A DNA stretch of 64,000 nt, taken from Hydractinia symbiolongicarpus (taxonomy: Eukaryota; Cnidaria; Hydrozoa; Anthoathecata; Hydractiniidae). The notes under the pieces are model-generated. The model searched no databases and was not told the origin of the DNA. It saw nothing but the letters and a program-made list of their open reading frames with translations. Position numbers and translations under genes: made by a program. Location of the stretch: contig NC_079875.1 of the NCBI RefSeq assembly GCF_029227915.1, positions 40,383,201 to 40,447,200 of the forward strand, in the 5' to 3' direction. Shown here one piece after another: positions 1-12,784 of the stretch (position 1 is the first letter of the stretch; each line of letters begins with the position of its first letter).

Positions 1-1222
1 TCTAACGGTGTCAGTCCCTTTCACTTACAACGGTTTGGTCACATATTCGTACCAACATGCATTTAACGATCTTTTTCTGATATTACCAGGTTGCATCGCT
101 TTTAACTATGAAACGATTGACTGTGGGACTTAATTGAGCTAACTTTGGACTGTCACCTGATAAATGTGATAAAGGAGACAATTGGACTCCAAGAAAAAAC
201 ATTCTTCTTAATTTGACATGATTGCCGAAACTCAGCGATTACACTAGGCTCTGTGGTAGCGTTTCATTTAAGAATTATGATAAAAAAGTCATTTTTTTAT
301 TGGGGACCAATCCTACCCGTTATCGCGCGCTGAAGAAATAGCGACAGTTTCAAAAACTACATTTCATTGACTTTCTAAGGGTGTCAGTCCGTTTGGGTTA
401 CAACGGTTGGGTAACATATTCGTACCAACATGTATTTAGCGATATTTTTCTGATATTACTAGGTTGCATGGCTTTTAACAATGAAACGAGTGACCGTGAG
501 ACTTAATTGAGCTAACTTTGGACTGTGAACTGATAAATGTGATAAATGAGACAAATGGAATCAAAGAAATAACATTCTTGTTAACTTGACGTGATTGCCG
601 GAACTCAGCGATTACACTGGGCACTGTGGTAGCGCTTCATTTAAAAATTAAGCTAAAAAAAGTTATTTTTTTACTGTGGGACCTATCCTAGCCGTTAGCG
701 CGCGTTGAAGAAAAAGCGACAGTTTCAAAAACTACATTTCATTGACTTTCTAACGGTGTCAGTCCGTTTGAGTTACAACGGTTGAGTCACATACTCGTAC
801 CAACATGTATTTAGCGACATTTTTCTGATATTACTAGGTTGCATCGCTTTTAATAATGAAACGTTGACTGTGGAACTTAATTGAACTAACTTTGGACTGT
901 GACCTGATAAATGTGATAAATGGGACAATTGGACTCCAAGAAATAACATTCTTCTTAATTTGACGTGATTGCCGGAACTCAGCGATTACACTGGGCTCTG
1001 TGGTAGCGCTTCATTTAAAAATTAAGCTAAAAAAAGTTATCTTTTTACTGTGGGACCTATCCTAGCCGTTAGCGCGCGTTGAAGAAAAAGCGACAGTTTC
1101 AAAAACTACATTTCATTGACTTTCTAACGGTGTCAGTCCGTTTGAGTTACAACGGTTGCGTCACATACTCGTACCAACATGTATTTAGCGATATTTTTCT
1201 GATATTACTAGGTTGCATCGCT
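1..1222 (+). repeat. Segment repeated at 10844-12065
   Basis: This stretch of just over three monomers matches 10844-12065 at a constant offset of 10843 bases. Shared rare variants include 'tattggggaccaatc', 'gagtgaccgtgagac', 'gactgtgaactgat' and 'cttttaataatgaaacg'. The match ends near 1222/12065, where 'cgctcttaacaatg' here faces 'cgcttttaactatg' there. The left end is cut by the window. Confidence 0.85.
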
Positions 1223-2512
1223 CTTAACAATGAAACGATTGACTGTGGGACTTAATTGAGCTAACTTTGGACTGTCACCTGATAAATGTGATAAAAGAGA
1301 CAATTGGACTCCAAGAAAAAACATCCTTCTTAATTTCACATGATTGCCGAAACTCAGCGATAACACTGGGCTCTGTGGTAGCGCTTCATTTAAGAATTAT
1401 GATAAAAAAAGTCATTTTTTTGTTGTGGGACCAATCCTAGCCGTTAGCGCGCGTTGAAGAAAAAGCGACAGTTTCAAAAACTACATTTCATTGACTTTCT
1501 AACGGTGTCAGTCCGTTTGAGTTACAACGGTTGTGTGACATATTCGTACGAACATGTATTTAGCGATATTTGATTGATATTACTAGGTTGCATCGCTTTT
1601 AACAATGAAACGTTGACTGTAGAACTTAATTGAACTAACTTGGGACTCTGGCCTGTTAAATGTGATAAAGGAGACAATTGGACTCCAAGAAATAACATTC
1701 TTGTTAACTTGAAATGATTGCCGAAACTCAGCGATTACACTGGGCTCTGTGGTAGCGCTTCATTTAAGAATTATGATAAAAAAAGTCATTTTTTTATTGT
1801 GGGACCAATCCTAGTCATTATCGCGCGCTGAGGAAATAGCGACAGTTTCAAAAACTACATTTCATTGACTTTCTAACGGTGTCAGTCCGTTTGAGTTTCA
1901 ACGGTTGTGTCACATATTCATACCAACATGTATTTAGCGATATTTTTTTGATATTACTAGGTTGCATCGCTTTTAACAATGAAACGTTGACTGTGGGACT
2001 TAATTGAACTAACTTTGGACTGTGACCTAATAAATGTGATAAATGAGACAATTGGACTCCAAGAAATAACATTCTTCTTAATTTGACGTGATTGCCGGAA
2101 CTCAGCGATTACACTGGCCGCTGTGGTAGCGGTTCATTTAAAAGTGTAGATAAATAAGTCATTTTTTACTGTGGGACCAATCCTATCCGTTATCGCGCGC
2201 TGAAGAAATAGCGACAGTTTCAAAAACTACAATTCATTCACTTTCTAACGGTGTCAGTCCCTTTCAGTTACAACGGTTTGGTCGCAAATACGTACCAACA
2301 TGTATTTAGCTATATTTTTCTGATATTACTAGGTTGCGTCGCTTTTAACGATGAAACGATTGACTGTGGGACTTAATTGAACTAACTTTGGGCTGTCTCC
2401 TGATAAATGTGATAAAGGAGACAATTGGACTCCAAGAAATAACATTCTTGTTAACTTGACATGATTGCCGAAACTCAGCGATTACCACTGGGCTTTGTGG
2501 TAGCGCTTCATT
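1000..2512 (+). repeat. Four-monomer HOR (1497 bp), copy 1
   Basis: Four successive distinguishable monomers recur directly downstream at an offset of 1497 bases. Diagnostic variants are 'cgctcttaacaatg', 'gtacgaacatgtatttagc' with 'atatttgattgatatt', 'gacctaataaatg', and 'ggtttggtcgcaaatacg'. The boundary lies in the common stretch 'gtggtagcgcttcattta' (near 1000-1016 and 2498-2513), so it cannot be placed to the base. By eye I noticed about ten single-base differences from copy 2. Confidence 0.88.
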
Positions 2513-4009
2513 TAAAAATTAAGCTAAAAAAAGTTATTTTTTTACTGTGGGACCTATCCTAGCCGTTAGCGCGCGTTGAAGAAAAAGCGACAGTTTCAAA
2601 AACTACATTTCATTGACTTTCTAACGGTGTCAGTCCGTTTGAGTTACAACGGTTGCGTCACATACTCGTACCAACATGTATTTAGCGATATTTTTCTGAT
2701 ATTACTAGGTTGCATCGCTCTTAACAATGAAACGATTGACTGTGGGACTTAATTGAGCTAACTTTGGACTGTCACCTGATAAATGTGATAAAAGAGACAA
2801 TTGGACTCCAAGAAAAAACATCCTTCTTAATTTCACATGATTGCCGAAACTCAGCGATAACACTGGGCTCTGTGGTAGCGCTTCATTTAAGAATTATGAT
2901 AAAAAAAGTTATTTTTTTGTTGTGGGACCAATCCTAGCCGTTAGCGCGCGTTGAAGAAAAAGCGACAGTTTTAAAAACTACATTTCATTGACTTTCTAAC
3001 GGTGTCAGTCCGTTTGAGTTAAAACGGTTGTGTGACATATTCGTACGAACATGTATTTAGCGATATTTGATTGATATTACTAGGTTGCATCGCTTTTAAC
3101 AATGAAACGTTGACTGTGGAACTTAATTGAACTAACTTTGGACTCTGGCCTGTTAAATGTGATAAAGGAGACAATTGGACTCCAAGAAATAACATTCTTG
3201 TTAACTTGAAATGATTGCCGAAACTCAGCGATTACACTGGGTTCTGTGGTAGCGCTTCATTTAAGAATTATGATAAAAAAAGTCATTTTTTTATTGTGGG
3301 ACCAATCCTAGCCATTCTCGCGCGCTGAGGAAATAGCGACAGTTTCAAAAACTACATTTCATTGACTTTCTAACGGTGTCAGTCCGTTTGAGTTTCAACG
3401 GTTGTGTCACATATTCATACCAACATGTATTTAGCGATATTTTTTTGATATTACTAGGTTGCATCGCTTTTAACAATGAAACGTTGACTGTGGGACTTAA
3501 TTGAACTAACTTTGGACTGTGACCTAATAAATGTGATAAATGAGACAATTGGACTCCAAGAAATAACATTCTTCTTAATTTGACGTGATTGCCGGAACTC
3601 AGCGATTACACTGGCCGCTGTGGTAGCGGTTCATTTAAAAGTGTAGATAAAAAAGTCATTTTTTACTGTGGGACCAATCCTATCCGTTATCGCGCGCTGA
3701 AGAAATAGCGACAGTTTCAAAAACTACAATTCATTCACTTTCTAACGGTGTCAGTCCCTTTCAGTTACAACGGTTTGGTCGCAAATACGTACCAACATGT
3801 ATTTAGCTATATTTTTCTGATATTACTAGGTTGCGTCGCTTTTAACGATGAAACGATTGACTGTGGGACTTAATTGAACTAACTTTGGGCTGTCTCCTGA
3901 TAAATGTGATAAAGGAGACAATTGGACTCCAAGAAATAACATTCTTGTTAACTTGACATGATTGCCGAAACTCAGCGATTACCACTGGGCTTTGTGGTAG
4001 CGCTTCATT
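2513..4009 (+). repeat. Four-monomer HOR (1497 bp), copy 2
   Basis: This is the second tandem copy of the unit at about 1000-2512. It continues into a different context at about 4010 ('aagacttaagataaaa' rather than 'aaaattaagctaaaa'). Most of it recurs a third time at about 12785-14104 (offset 10095), and a more diverged version lies at 5701-7860 (offset 3740). Confidence 0.88.
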
Positions 4010-5700
4010 TAAGACTTAAGATAAAAAAAGTCATTTCTTTATTGTGGGACCAATCCTAGCCGTTATCGCGCGCTAAAGAAATAGCGACAGTTTCAAGAAA
4101 TATATTTCATTGCATTTCTAACGGTGTCAGTCCCTTTCACTTACAACGGTTTGGTCACATATTCGTACCAACATGCATTTAACGATCTTTTTCTGATATT
4201 ACCAGGTTGCATCGCTTTTAACTATGAAACGATTGACTGTGGGACTTAATTGAGCTAACTTTGGACTGTCACCTGATAAATGTGATAAAGGAGACAATTG
4301 CACTCCAAGAAAAAACATTCTTCTTAATTTGACATGATTGCCGAAACTCAGCGATTACACTGGGCTCTGTGGTAGCGTTTCATTTAAGAATTATGATAAA
4401 AAAAGTCATTTTTTTATTGTGGGACCAATCCTAGCCATTATCGGGCGCTGAGGAAATAGCGACAGTTTCAAAAACTACATTTCATTGACTTTCTAACGGT
4501 GTCAGTCCGTTTGAGTTACAACGGTTGGGTAACATATTTGTACCAACATGTATTTAGCGATATTTTTCTGATATTACTAGGTTGCATGGCTTTTAACAAT
4601 GAAACGAGTGACTGTGGGACTTAATTGAGCTAACTTTGGACTGTGACCTGATAAATGTGATAAATGAGACAAATGGATTCAAAGAAATAACATTCTTGTT
4701 AACTTGACGTGATTGCCAGAACTCAGCGAATACACAAGGCTCTGTGGTAGCGCTTCATTTAAGATTTTAGATAAATACGTCTTTTTTTACTGTGGGACCA
4801 ATCCTAACCGTTATCGCGCGCTAAAGAAATAGCGACAGTTTCAAAAACTACAATTCATTGACTTTCTAACGGTGTCAGTCCCTTTCACTTACAACGGTTT
4901 GGTCACATATTCGTACCAACATGCATTTAACGATCTTTTTCTGATATTACCAGGTTGCATCGCTTTTAACTATGAAACGATTGACTGTGGGACTTAATTG
5001 AGCTAACTTTGGACTGTCACCTGATAAATGTGATAAAGGAGACAATTGGACTCCAAGAAAAAACATTCTTCTTAATTTGACATGATTGCCGTAACTCAGC
5101 GATTACACTGGGCACTGTGGTAGCGCTTCATTTAAAATTAAGCTAAAAAAAGTCATTTTTTTACTGTGGGACCTATCCTAGCCGTTAGCGCGCGTTGAAG
5201 AAAAAGCAACAGTTTCAAAACTACATTTCATTGACTTTCTAACGGTGTCAGTCCGTTTGAGTTACAACGGTTGGGTCACATATTCGTACGAACATGTATT
5301 TAGCGATATTTCTTTGATATTACTAGGTTGCATCGCTTTTAACAATGAAACGTTGACTGTGGAACTTAATTGAAGTAACTTTGGTCTGTGACCTGATAAA
5401 TGTGATAAATGGGACAATTGGACTCCAAGAAATAACATTCTTCTTAATTTGACGTGATTGCCGGAACTCAGCGAACACACTGGGCTCTGTGGTAGCGCTT
5501 CATTTAAGAATTAAGATAAAAAAAGTCATTTCTTTATGGTGGGACCAATCCTAGCCGTTATCGCGCGCTAGAGAAATAGCGACAGTTTCAAGAAATACAT
5601 TTCATTGACTTTCTAACGGTGTCAGTCCGTTTGAGTTACAACGGTTGTGTCACATATTCGTACCAACATGTTTTAAGCGATATTTTTCTGATATTACTAG
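4010..5700 (+). repeat. Satellite monomers with the 'ccctttcacttac' variant
   Basis: There are four to five monomers. Those at about 4120 and 4870 carry 'gtccctttcacttacaac' with 'atgcatttaacgatc'; between them is a monomer with 'gaaacgagtgactg' and 'gagacaaatggattc'. The part up to about 5015 recurs at 14104-15110. The part from about 4390 also matches 10370 onward (offset 5979). No gene or other element is visible. Confidence 0.8.
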
Positions 5701-7860
5701 GTTGCATCGCTTTTAACAATGAAACGTTGACTGTGGGACTTAATTGAACTAACTTTGGACTGTGACCTAATAAATGTGATAAATGAGACAATTGGACTCC
5801 AAGAAATAACATTCTTCTTAATTTGACGTGATTGCCGGAACTCAGCGATTACACTGGCCGCTGTGGTAGCGCTTCATTTAAAAGTGTAGATAAATAAGTC
5901 ATTTTTTACTGTGGGACCAATCCTATCCGTTATCGCGCGCTGAAGAAATAGCGACAGTTTCAAAAACTACAATTCATTCACTTTCTAACGGTGTCAGTCC
6001 CTTTCAGTTACAACGGTTTGGTCGCAAATACGTACCAACATGTATTTAGCTATATTTTTCTGATATTACTAGGTTGCGTCGCTTTTAACGATGAAACGAT
6101 TGACTGTGGGACTTAATTGAAATAAGTTTGGGCTGTCTCCTGATAAATGTGATAAAGGAGACAATTGGACTCCAAGAAATAACATTCTTGTTAACTTGAC
6201 ATGATTGCCGAAACTCAGCGATTACACTGGGCTTTGTGGTGGCGCTTCATTTAAGACTTAAGATAAAAAAAGTCATTTCTTTATTGTGGGACCAATCCTA
6301 TCCGTTATCCCGCGCTGAAGAAATAGCGACAGTTTCAAGAACTACATTTCATTGACTTTCTAACGGTGTCAGTCCCTTTGAGTTACAACGGTTGGGTCAC
6401 ATATTCGTACCAACATGTATTTAACGATCTTTTTCTGATATTACCAGGTTACAGCGCTTTTAACTATGAAACGATTGACTGTGGTACTTAATTGAGCTAA
6501 CTCTGGACTGTCACCTGATAAATGTGATAAAAGAGACAATTGGAATCAAAGAAATAACATTCTTGTTAACTTGACGTGATTGCCAGAACTCAGCGATTAC
6601 ACTGGGCACTGTGGTAGCGCTTCATTTAAAAATTAAGCTAAAAAAAGTCATTTTTTTACTGTGGGACCTATCCTAGCCGTTAGCACGCGTTGAAGAAAAA
6701 GCGACAGTTTCAAAAACTACATTTCATTGACTTTCTAACGGTGTCAGTCCGTTTGAGTTACAACGGTTGTGTGACATATTCGTACGAACATGAATTTAGC
6801 GATATTTGATTGATATTACTAGGTTGCATGGCTTTTAACAATGAAACGAGTGACTGTGGGACTTAATTGAGCTAACTTTGGACTCTGGCCTGTTAAATGT
6901 GATAAAGGAGACAATTGGACTCCAAGAAATAACATTCTTGTTAACTTGAAATGATTGCCGAAACTCAGCGATTACACTGGGCTCTGTGGTGGCGCTTCAT
7001 TTAAGAATTATGATAAAAAAAGTCATTTTTTTATTGTGGGGCCAATCCTAGCCATTATCGCGCGCTGAGGAAATAGCGACAGTTTCAAAAACTACATTTC
7101 ATTGACTTTCTAACGGTGTCAGTCCGTTTGAGTTTCAACGGTTGTGTCACATATTCATACCAACATGTATTTAGCGATATTTTTTTGATATTACTAGGTT
7201 GCATCGCTTTTAACAATGAAACGTTGACTGTGGGACTTAATTGAACTAACTTTGGACTGTGACCTAATAAATGTGATAAATGAGACAATTGGACTCCAAG
7301 AAATAACATTTTTCTTAATTTGACGTGATTGCCGGAACTCAGCGATTACACTGGCCGCTGTGGTAGCGGTTCATTTAAAAGTGTAGATAAATAAGTCATT
7401 TTTTACTGTGGGACCAATCCTATCCGTTATCGCGCGCTGAAGAAATAGCGACAGTTTCAAAAACTACAATTCATTCACTTTCTAACGGTGTCAGTCCCTT
7501 TCAGTTACAACGGTTTGGTCGCAAATACGTACCAACATGTATTTAGCTATATTTTTCTGATATTACTAGGTTGCGTCGCTTTTAACGATGAAACGATTGA
7601 CTGTGGGACTTAATTGAACTAACTTTGGGCTGTCTCCTGATAAATGTGATAAATGAGACTATTGGACTCCAAGAAATAGCATTCTTGTTAACTTGACATG
7701 ATTGCCGAAACTCTGCGATTACCACTGGGCTTTGTGGTAGCGCTTCATTTAAGACTTAAGATAAAAAAAGTCATTTCTTTATTGTGGGACCAATCCTAGC
7801 CGTTATCGCGCGCTAAAGAAATAGCGACAGTTTCAAGAAATACATTTCATTGAATTTCTA
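5701..7860 (+). repeat. Diverged copy of the 1961-4120 HOR region (offset 3740)
   Basis: 5701-6237 matches 1961-2497 and 6720-7860 matches 2980-4120, both at an offset of 3740 bases (ten monomers). They share 'gacctaataaatgtg', 'gtcgcaaatacgtacc' and 'gtacgaacatg'. The middle (about 6240-6720) is different sequence, with 'ttaccaggttacagcgc', so the block is a patchwork rather than a simple copy. Confidence 0.75.
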
Positions 7861-10843
7861 ACGGTGTCAGTCCGTTTGAGTTACAACGGTTGTGTCACAT
7901 ATTCTTACCAACATGTATTTAGCGATATTTTTCTGATATTACCAGGTTGCATCGCTTTTAACTATGAAACGATTGACTGTGGGACTTAATTGAGCTAACT
8001 TTGGACTGTCTTCTGATAAATGTGATAAAGGAGACAATTGGACTCCAAGAAATAACATTCTTCTTAATTTGACGTGATTGCCGGAACTCAGCGATTACAC
8101 TGGCCGCTGTGGTAGCGCTTTATTCAAGAGTTTAGATAAATACGTCATTTTTTACTGTGGGACCAATCCTATCAGTTATCGCGCGATGAAAAAATAACGA
8201 CAGTTTTAAGAACTACATTTCATTGACTTTCTAACGGTGTCAGTCCCTTTGAGTTACAACGGTTGGGTCACATATTCGTACCAACATGTATTTAACGATC
8301 TTTTTCTGATATTACCAGGTTACAGCGCTTTTAACTATGAAACGATTGACTGTGGGACTTAATTGAGCTAACTCTGGACTGTCACCTGATAAATGTGATA
8401 AAAGAGACAATTGGAATCAAAGAAATAACATTCTTGTTAACTTGACGTGATTGCCAGAACTCAGCGATTACACTGGGCACTGTGGTAGCGCTTCATTTAA
8501 AAATTAAGCTAAAAAAAGTCATTTTTTTACTGTGGGACCTATCCTAGCCGTTAGCGCGCGTTGAAGAAAAAGCGACAGTTTCAAAAACTACATTTCATTG
8601 ACTTTTTAACGGTGTGAGTCCGTTTGAGTTACAACGGTTGTGTGACATATTCGTACGAACATGTGTTTAGCGATATTTGATTGATATTACTAGGTTGCAT
8701 CGCTTTCAACAATGAAACGTTGACTGTGGAACTTAATTGAACTAACTTTGGACTGTGACCTGATAAATGTGATAAATAGGACAATTGGACTCCAAGAAAT
8801 AACATTCTTCTTAATTTGACGTGATTGCCGGAACTCAGCGATTACACTGGGCACTGTGGTAGCGCTTCATTTAAGAATTAAGATAAAAAAGTCATTTTTT
8901 TATTGGGGACCAATCCTACCCGTTATCACGCGCTGAAGAAATAGCGACAGTTTCAAAAACTAAATTTTATTGACTTTCTAACGGTGTCAGTCCGTTTGAG
9001 TTTCAACGGTTGTGTCACATAATCGTACCAACATGTATTTAGCGATATTTTTTTGATATTACTAGGTTGCATCGCTTTTAACAATGAAACGATTGACTGT
9101 GGGACTTAATTGAACTAACTTTGGACTGTGACCTGATAAATGTGAAAAATGAGACGATTGGACTCCAAGAAATAACATTCTTGTTAATTTGACGTGATTG
9201 CCGGAACTCAGCGATTACACTGGGCTCTTTGGTAGCGCTTCATTTAAGAGTTTAGATAAATACGTCATTTTTTACTGTGGGACCAATCCTATCCGTTATC
9301 GCGCGCTGAAGAAATAGCGACAGTTTCAAAAACTACATTTCATTGACTTTCTAACGGTGTCAGTCCCTTTCACTTACCACGGATTCGTCACAAATACGTT
9401 CCAACATGTATTTAGCGATATTTTTCTGATATTACTAGGTTGCGTCGCTTTTAACTATGAAACGATTGACTGTGGGACTTAATTGAGCTAACTTTGGACT
9501 GTCACCTGATAAATGTGATAAAAAAGACAATTGGACTCCAAGAAAAAACATTCTTCTTAATTTGACATGATTGCCGAAACTCAGCGATTATACTGGGCTC
9601 TGTGGTAGCGCTTCATTTAAGAATTATGATAAAAAATTCATCTTTTTATTGTGGGACCAATGCTAGCCATTATCGGGCGCTGAGGAAATAGCGACAGTTT
9701 CACAAACTACATTTCCTTGACTTTCCAACGGTGTCAGTCCGTTTGAGTTACAACGGTTGGGTCACATATTCGTACCAACATGTATTTAGCGATATTTTTT
9801 TGATATTACTAGGTTGCATCGCTTTTAACAATGAAACGATTGACTGTGGGACTTAATTGAACTAACTTTAGACTGTGACCTGATAAATGTGAAAAATGAG
9901 ACAATTGGACTCCAAAAAATAACATTCTTGTTAATTTGACGTGATTGCCGGAACTCAGCGATTACACTGGCCGCTGTGGCAGCGCTTCATATAAGAGTTT
10001 AGAAAAATACGTCATTTTTTACTGTGGGACCAATCCTATCCGTTAACGCGCGCTGAAGAAATAGCGACAGTTTCAAAAACTACATTTCATTGACTTTCTA
10101 ACGGTGTCAGTCCCTTTCACTTACAACGGTTTGGTCACAAATACGTACCAACATGTATTTAGCGTTATTTTTCTGATATTACTAGCTTGCGTCGCTTTTA
10201 ACTATGAAACGATTGACTGTGGGACTAAACTGAACTAACTTTGGACTGTCTCCTGATAAATGTGATAAAGGAGACAATTGGACTCCAAGAAATAACATTC
10301 TTGTTAATTTGACATGATTGCCGAAACTCAGCGATTACACTGGTCTCTGTGGTAGCACTTCATTTAAGAATTATGATAAAAAAGTCATTTTTTTATTGTG
10401 GGACCAATCCTAGCCATTATCGGGCACTGAGGAAATAGTGACAGTTTCAAAAACTACATTTCATTGACTTTCTAACAGTGTCAGTCCGTTTGAGTTACAA
10501 CGGTTGGGTAACATATTTGTACCAACATGTATTTAGCGACATTTTTCTGATATTTTTAGGTTGCATGGCTTTTAACAATGAAACGAGTGACTGTGGGACT
10601 TAATTGAGCTAACTTTGGACTGTGACCTGATAAATGTGATAAATGAGACAAATGGATTCAAAGAAATAACATTCTTGTTAACTTGACGTGATTGCCAGAA
10701 CTCAGCGAATACACAAGGCTCTGTGGTAGCGCTTCATTTAAGATTTTAGATAAATACGTAATTTTTTACTGTGGGACCAATCCTAACCGTTATCGCGCGC
10801 TGAAGAAATAGCGACAGTTTCAAAAACTACAATTCATTGACTT
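7861..10843 (+). repeat. Mixed satellite monomers, weak higher-order structure
   Basis: About eight monomers with many private variants, such as 'cacttaccacggattcgtc' near 9370. 8220-8640 resembles 6350-6770 (offset about 1871, five monomers), sharing 'ttaccaggttacagcgc'. 10370-10843 resembles 4390-4864. I found no clean tandem HOR across the whole stretch and no gene. Confidence 0.8.
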
Positions 10844-12065
10844 TCTAACGGTGTCAGTCCCTTTCACTTACAACGGTTTGGTCACATATTCGTACCAACA
10901 TGCATTTAACGATCTTTTTCTGATATTACCAGGTTGCATCGCTTTTAACTATGAAACGATTGACTGTGGGACTTAATTGAGCTAACTTTGGACTGTCACC
11001 TGATAAATGTGATAAAGGAGACAATTGGACTCCAAGAAAAAACATTCTTCTTAATTTGACATGATTGCCGAAACTCAGCGATTACACTGGGCTCTGTGGT
11101 AGCATTTCATTTAAGAATTATGATAAAAAAGTCATTTTTTTATTGGGGACCAATCCTACCCGTTATCGCGCGCTGAAGAAATAGCGACAGTTTCAAAAAC
11201 TACATTTCATTGACTTTCTAAGGGTGTCAGTCCGTTTAGGTTACAACGGTTGGGTAACATATTCGTACCAACATGTATTTAGCGATATTTTTCTGATATT
11301 ACTAGGTTGCATGGCTTTTAACAATGAAACGAGTGACCGTGAGACTTAATTGAGCTAACTTTGGACTGTGAACTGATAAATGTGATAAATGAGACAAATG
11401 GAATCAAAGAAATAACATTCTTGTTAACTTGACGTGATTGCCGGAACTCAGCGATTACACTGGGCACTGTGGTAGCGCTTCATTTAAAAATTAAGCTAAA
11501 AAAAGTTATTTTTTTACTGTGGGACCTATCCTAGCCGTTAGCGCGCGTTGAAGAAAAAGCTACAGTTTCAAAAACTACATTTCATTGACTTTCTAACGGT
11601 GTCAGTCCGTTTGAGTTACAACGGTTGAGTCACATACTCGTACCAACATGTATTTAGCGACATTTTTCTGATATTACTAGGTTGCATCGCTTTTAATAAT
11701 GAAACGTTGACTGTGGAACTTAATTGAACTAACTTTGGACTGTGACCTGATAAATGTGATAAATGGGACAATTGGACTCCAAGAAATAACATTCTTCTTA
11801 ATTTGACGTGATTGCCGGAACTCAGCGATTACACTGGGCTCTGTGGTAGCGCTTCATTTAAAAATTAAGCTAAAAAAAGTTATTTTTTTACTGTGGGACC
11901 TATCCTAGCCGTTAGCGCGCGTTGAAGAAAAAGCGACAGTTTCAAAAACTACATTTCATTGACTTTCTAACGGTGTCAGTCCGTTTGAGTTACAACGGTT
12001 GCGTCACATACTCGTACCAACATGTATTTAGCGATATTTTTCTGATATTACTAGGTTGCATCGCT
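10844..12065 (+). repeat. Second copy of segment 1-1222
   Basis: This is the same series of variants as 1-1222 at offset 10843. A few single-base differences are visible, for example 'gtagcatttc' here against 'gtagcgtttc', and 'aagctacag' against 'aagcgacag'. Confidence 0.85.
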
Positions 12066-12784
12066 TTTAACTATGAAACCATTGACTGTGGGACTTAATT
12101 GAACTAACTTTGGACTGTGACCTGATAAATGTGATAAATGAGACAATTGGACTCCAAGAAATAACATTCTAGTTAACTTGACGTGATTGCCGGAGCTCAG
12201 CAATTACACTGGGCACTGTGGTAGCGCTTCATTTAAAAATTAAGCTAAAAAAAGTCATTTTTTTACTGTGGGACCTATCCTAGCCGTTAGCGCGCGTTGA
12301 AGAAAAAGCGACAGTTTCAAAAACTACATTTCATTGACTTTGTAACGGTGTCAGTCCGTTTGAGTTACAACGGTTGAGTCACATATTCGTACCAACATGT
12401 ATTTAGCGATATTTTTCTGATTTTACTAGGTTGCATCGCTTTTAACTATGAAACCATTGACTGTGGGACTTAATTAAGCTAACTTTGGACTGTCACCTGA
12501 TAAATGTGATAAAAGAGACAATTGGACTCCAAGAAATAACATTCTTCTTAATTTGACGTGATTGCCGGAACTCAGCGATTACACTGGTCTCTGTGGTAGC
12601 GCTTCATTTAAGAATTAAGATAAAAAAGTCAATTTTTTATTGCGGGACCAATCATAGCCATTATCTCGCGCTGAAGAAATAGTGGCAGTTTCAAAAACTA
12701 CATTTCATTGACTTTCTAACGGTGTCAGTCCGTTTGAGTTGCAACGGTTGGGTCACATATTCGTACCAACATGTATTTAGCGAT
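12066..12784 (+). repeat. Monomers with 'gaaaccattgactg'
   Basis: About two monomers carry the rare form 'gaaaccattgactg' (near 12075 and 12451). The same form appears near 15819 and 16195, and 12230-12700 matches about 15970-16440 at an offset near 3744 (ten monomers), sharing 'acttaattaagctaac' and 'ctgattttactagg'. Confidence 0.75.

Noticed and set aside
1848-2072. 74-codon minus-strand frame, and its many near-identical relatives through 63971, as a protein gene
   Set aside because: It lies wholly inside the satellite monomer, is open only in class B copies because of a one-base deletion, and is closed by a TAG in class A. It has no recognisable domain. Similar frames exist on the other strand. 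Copies are alike because the DNA is repeated.
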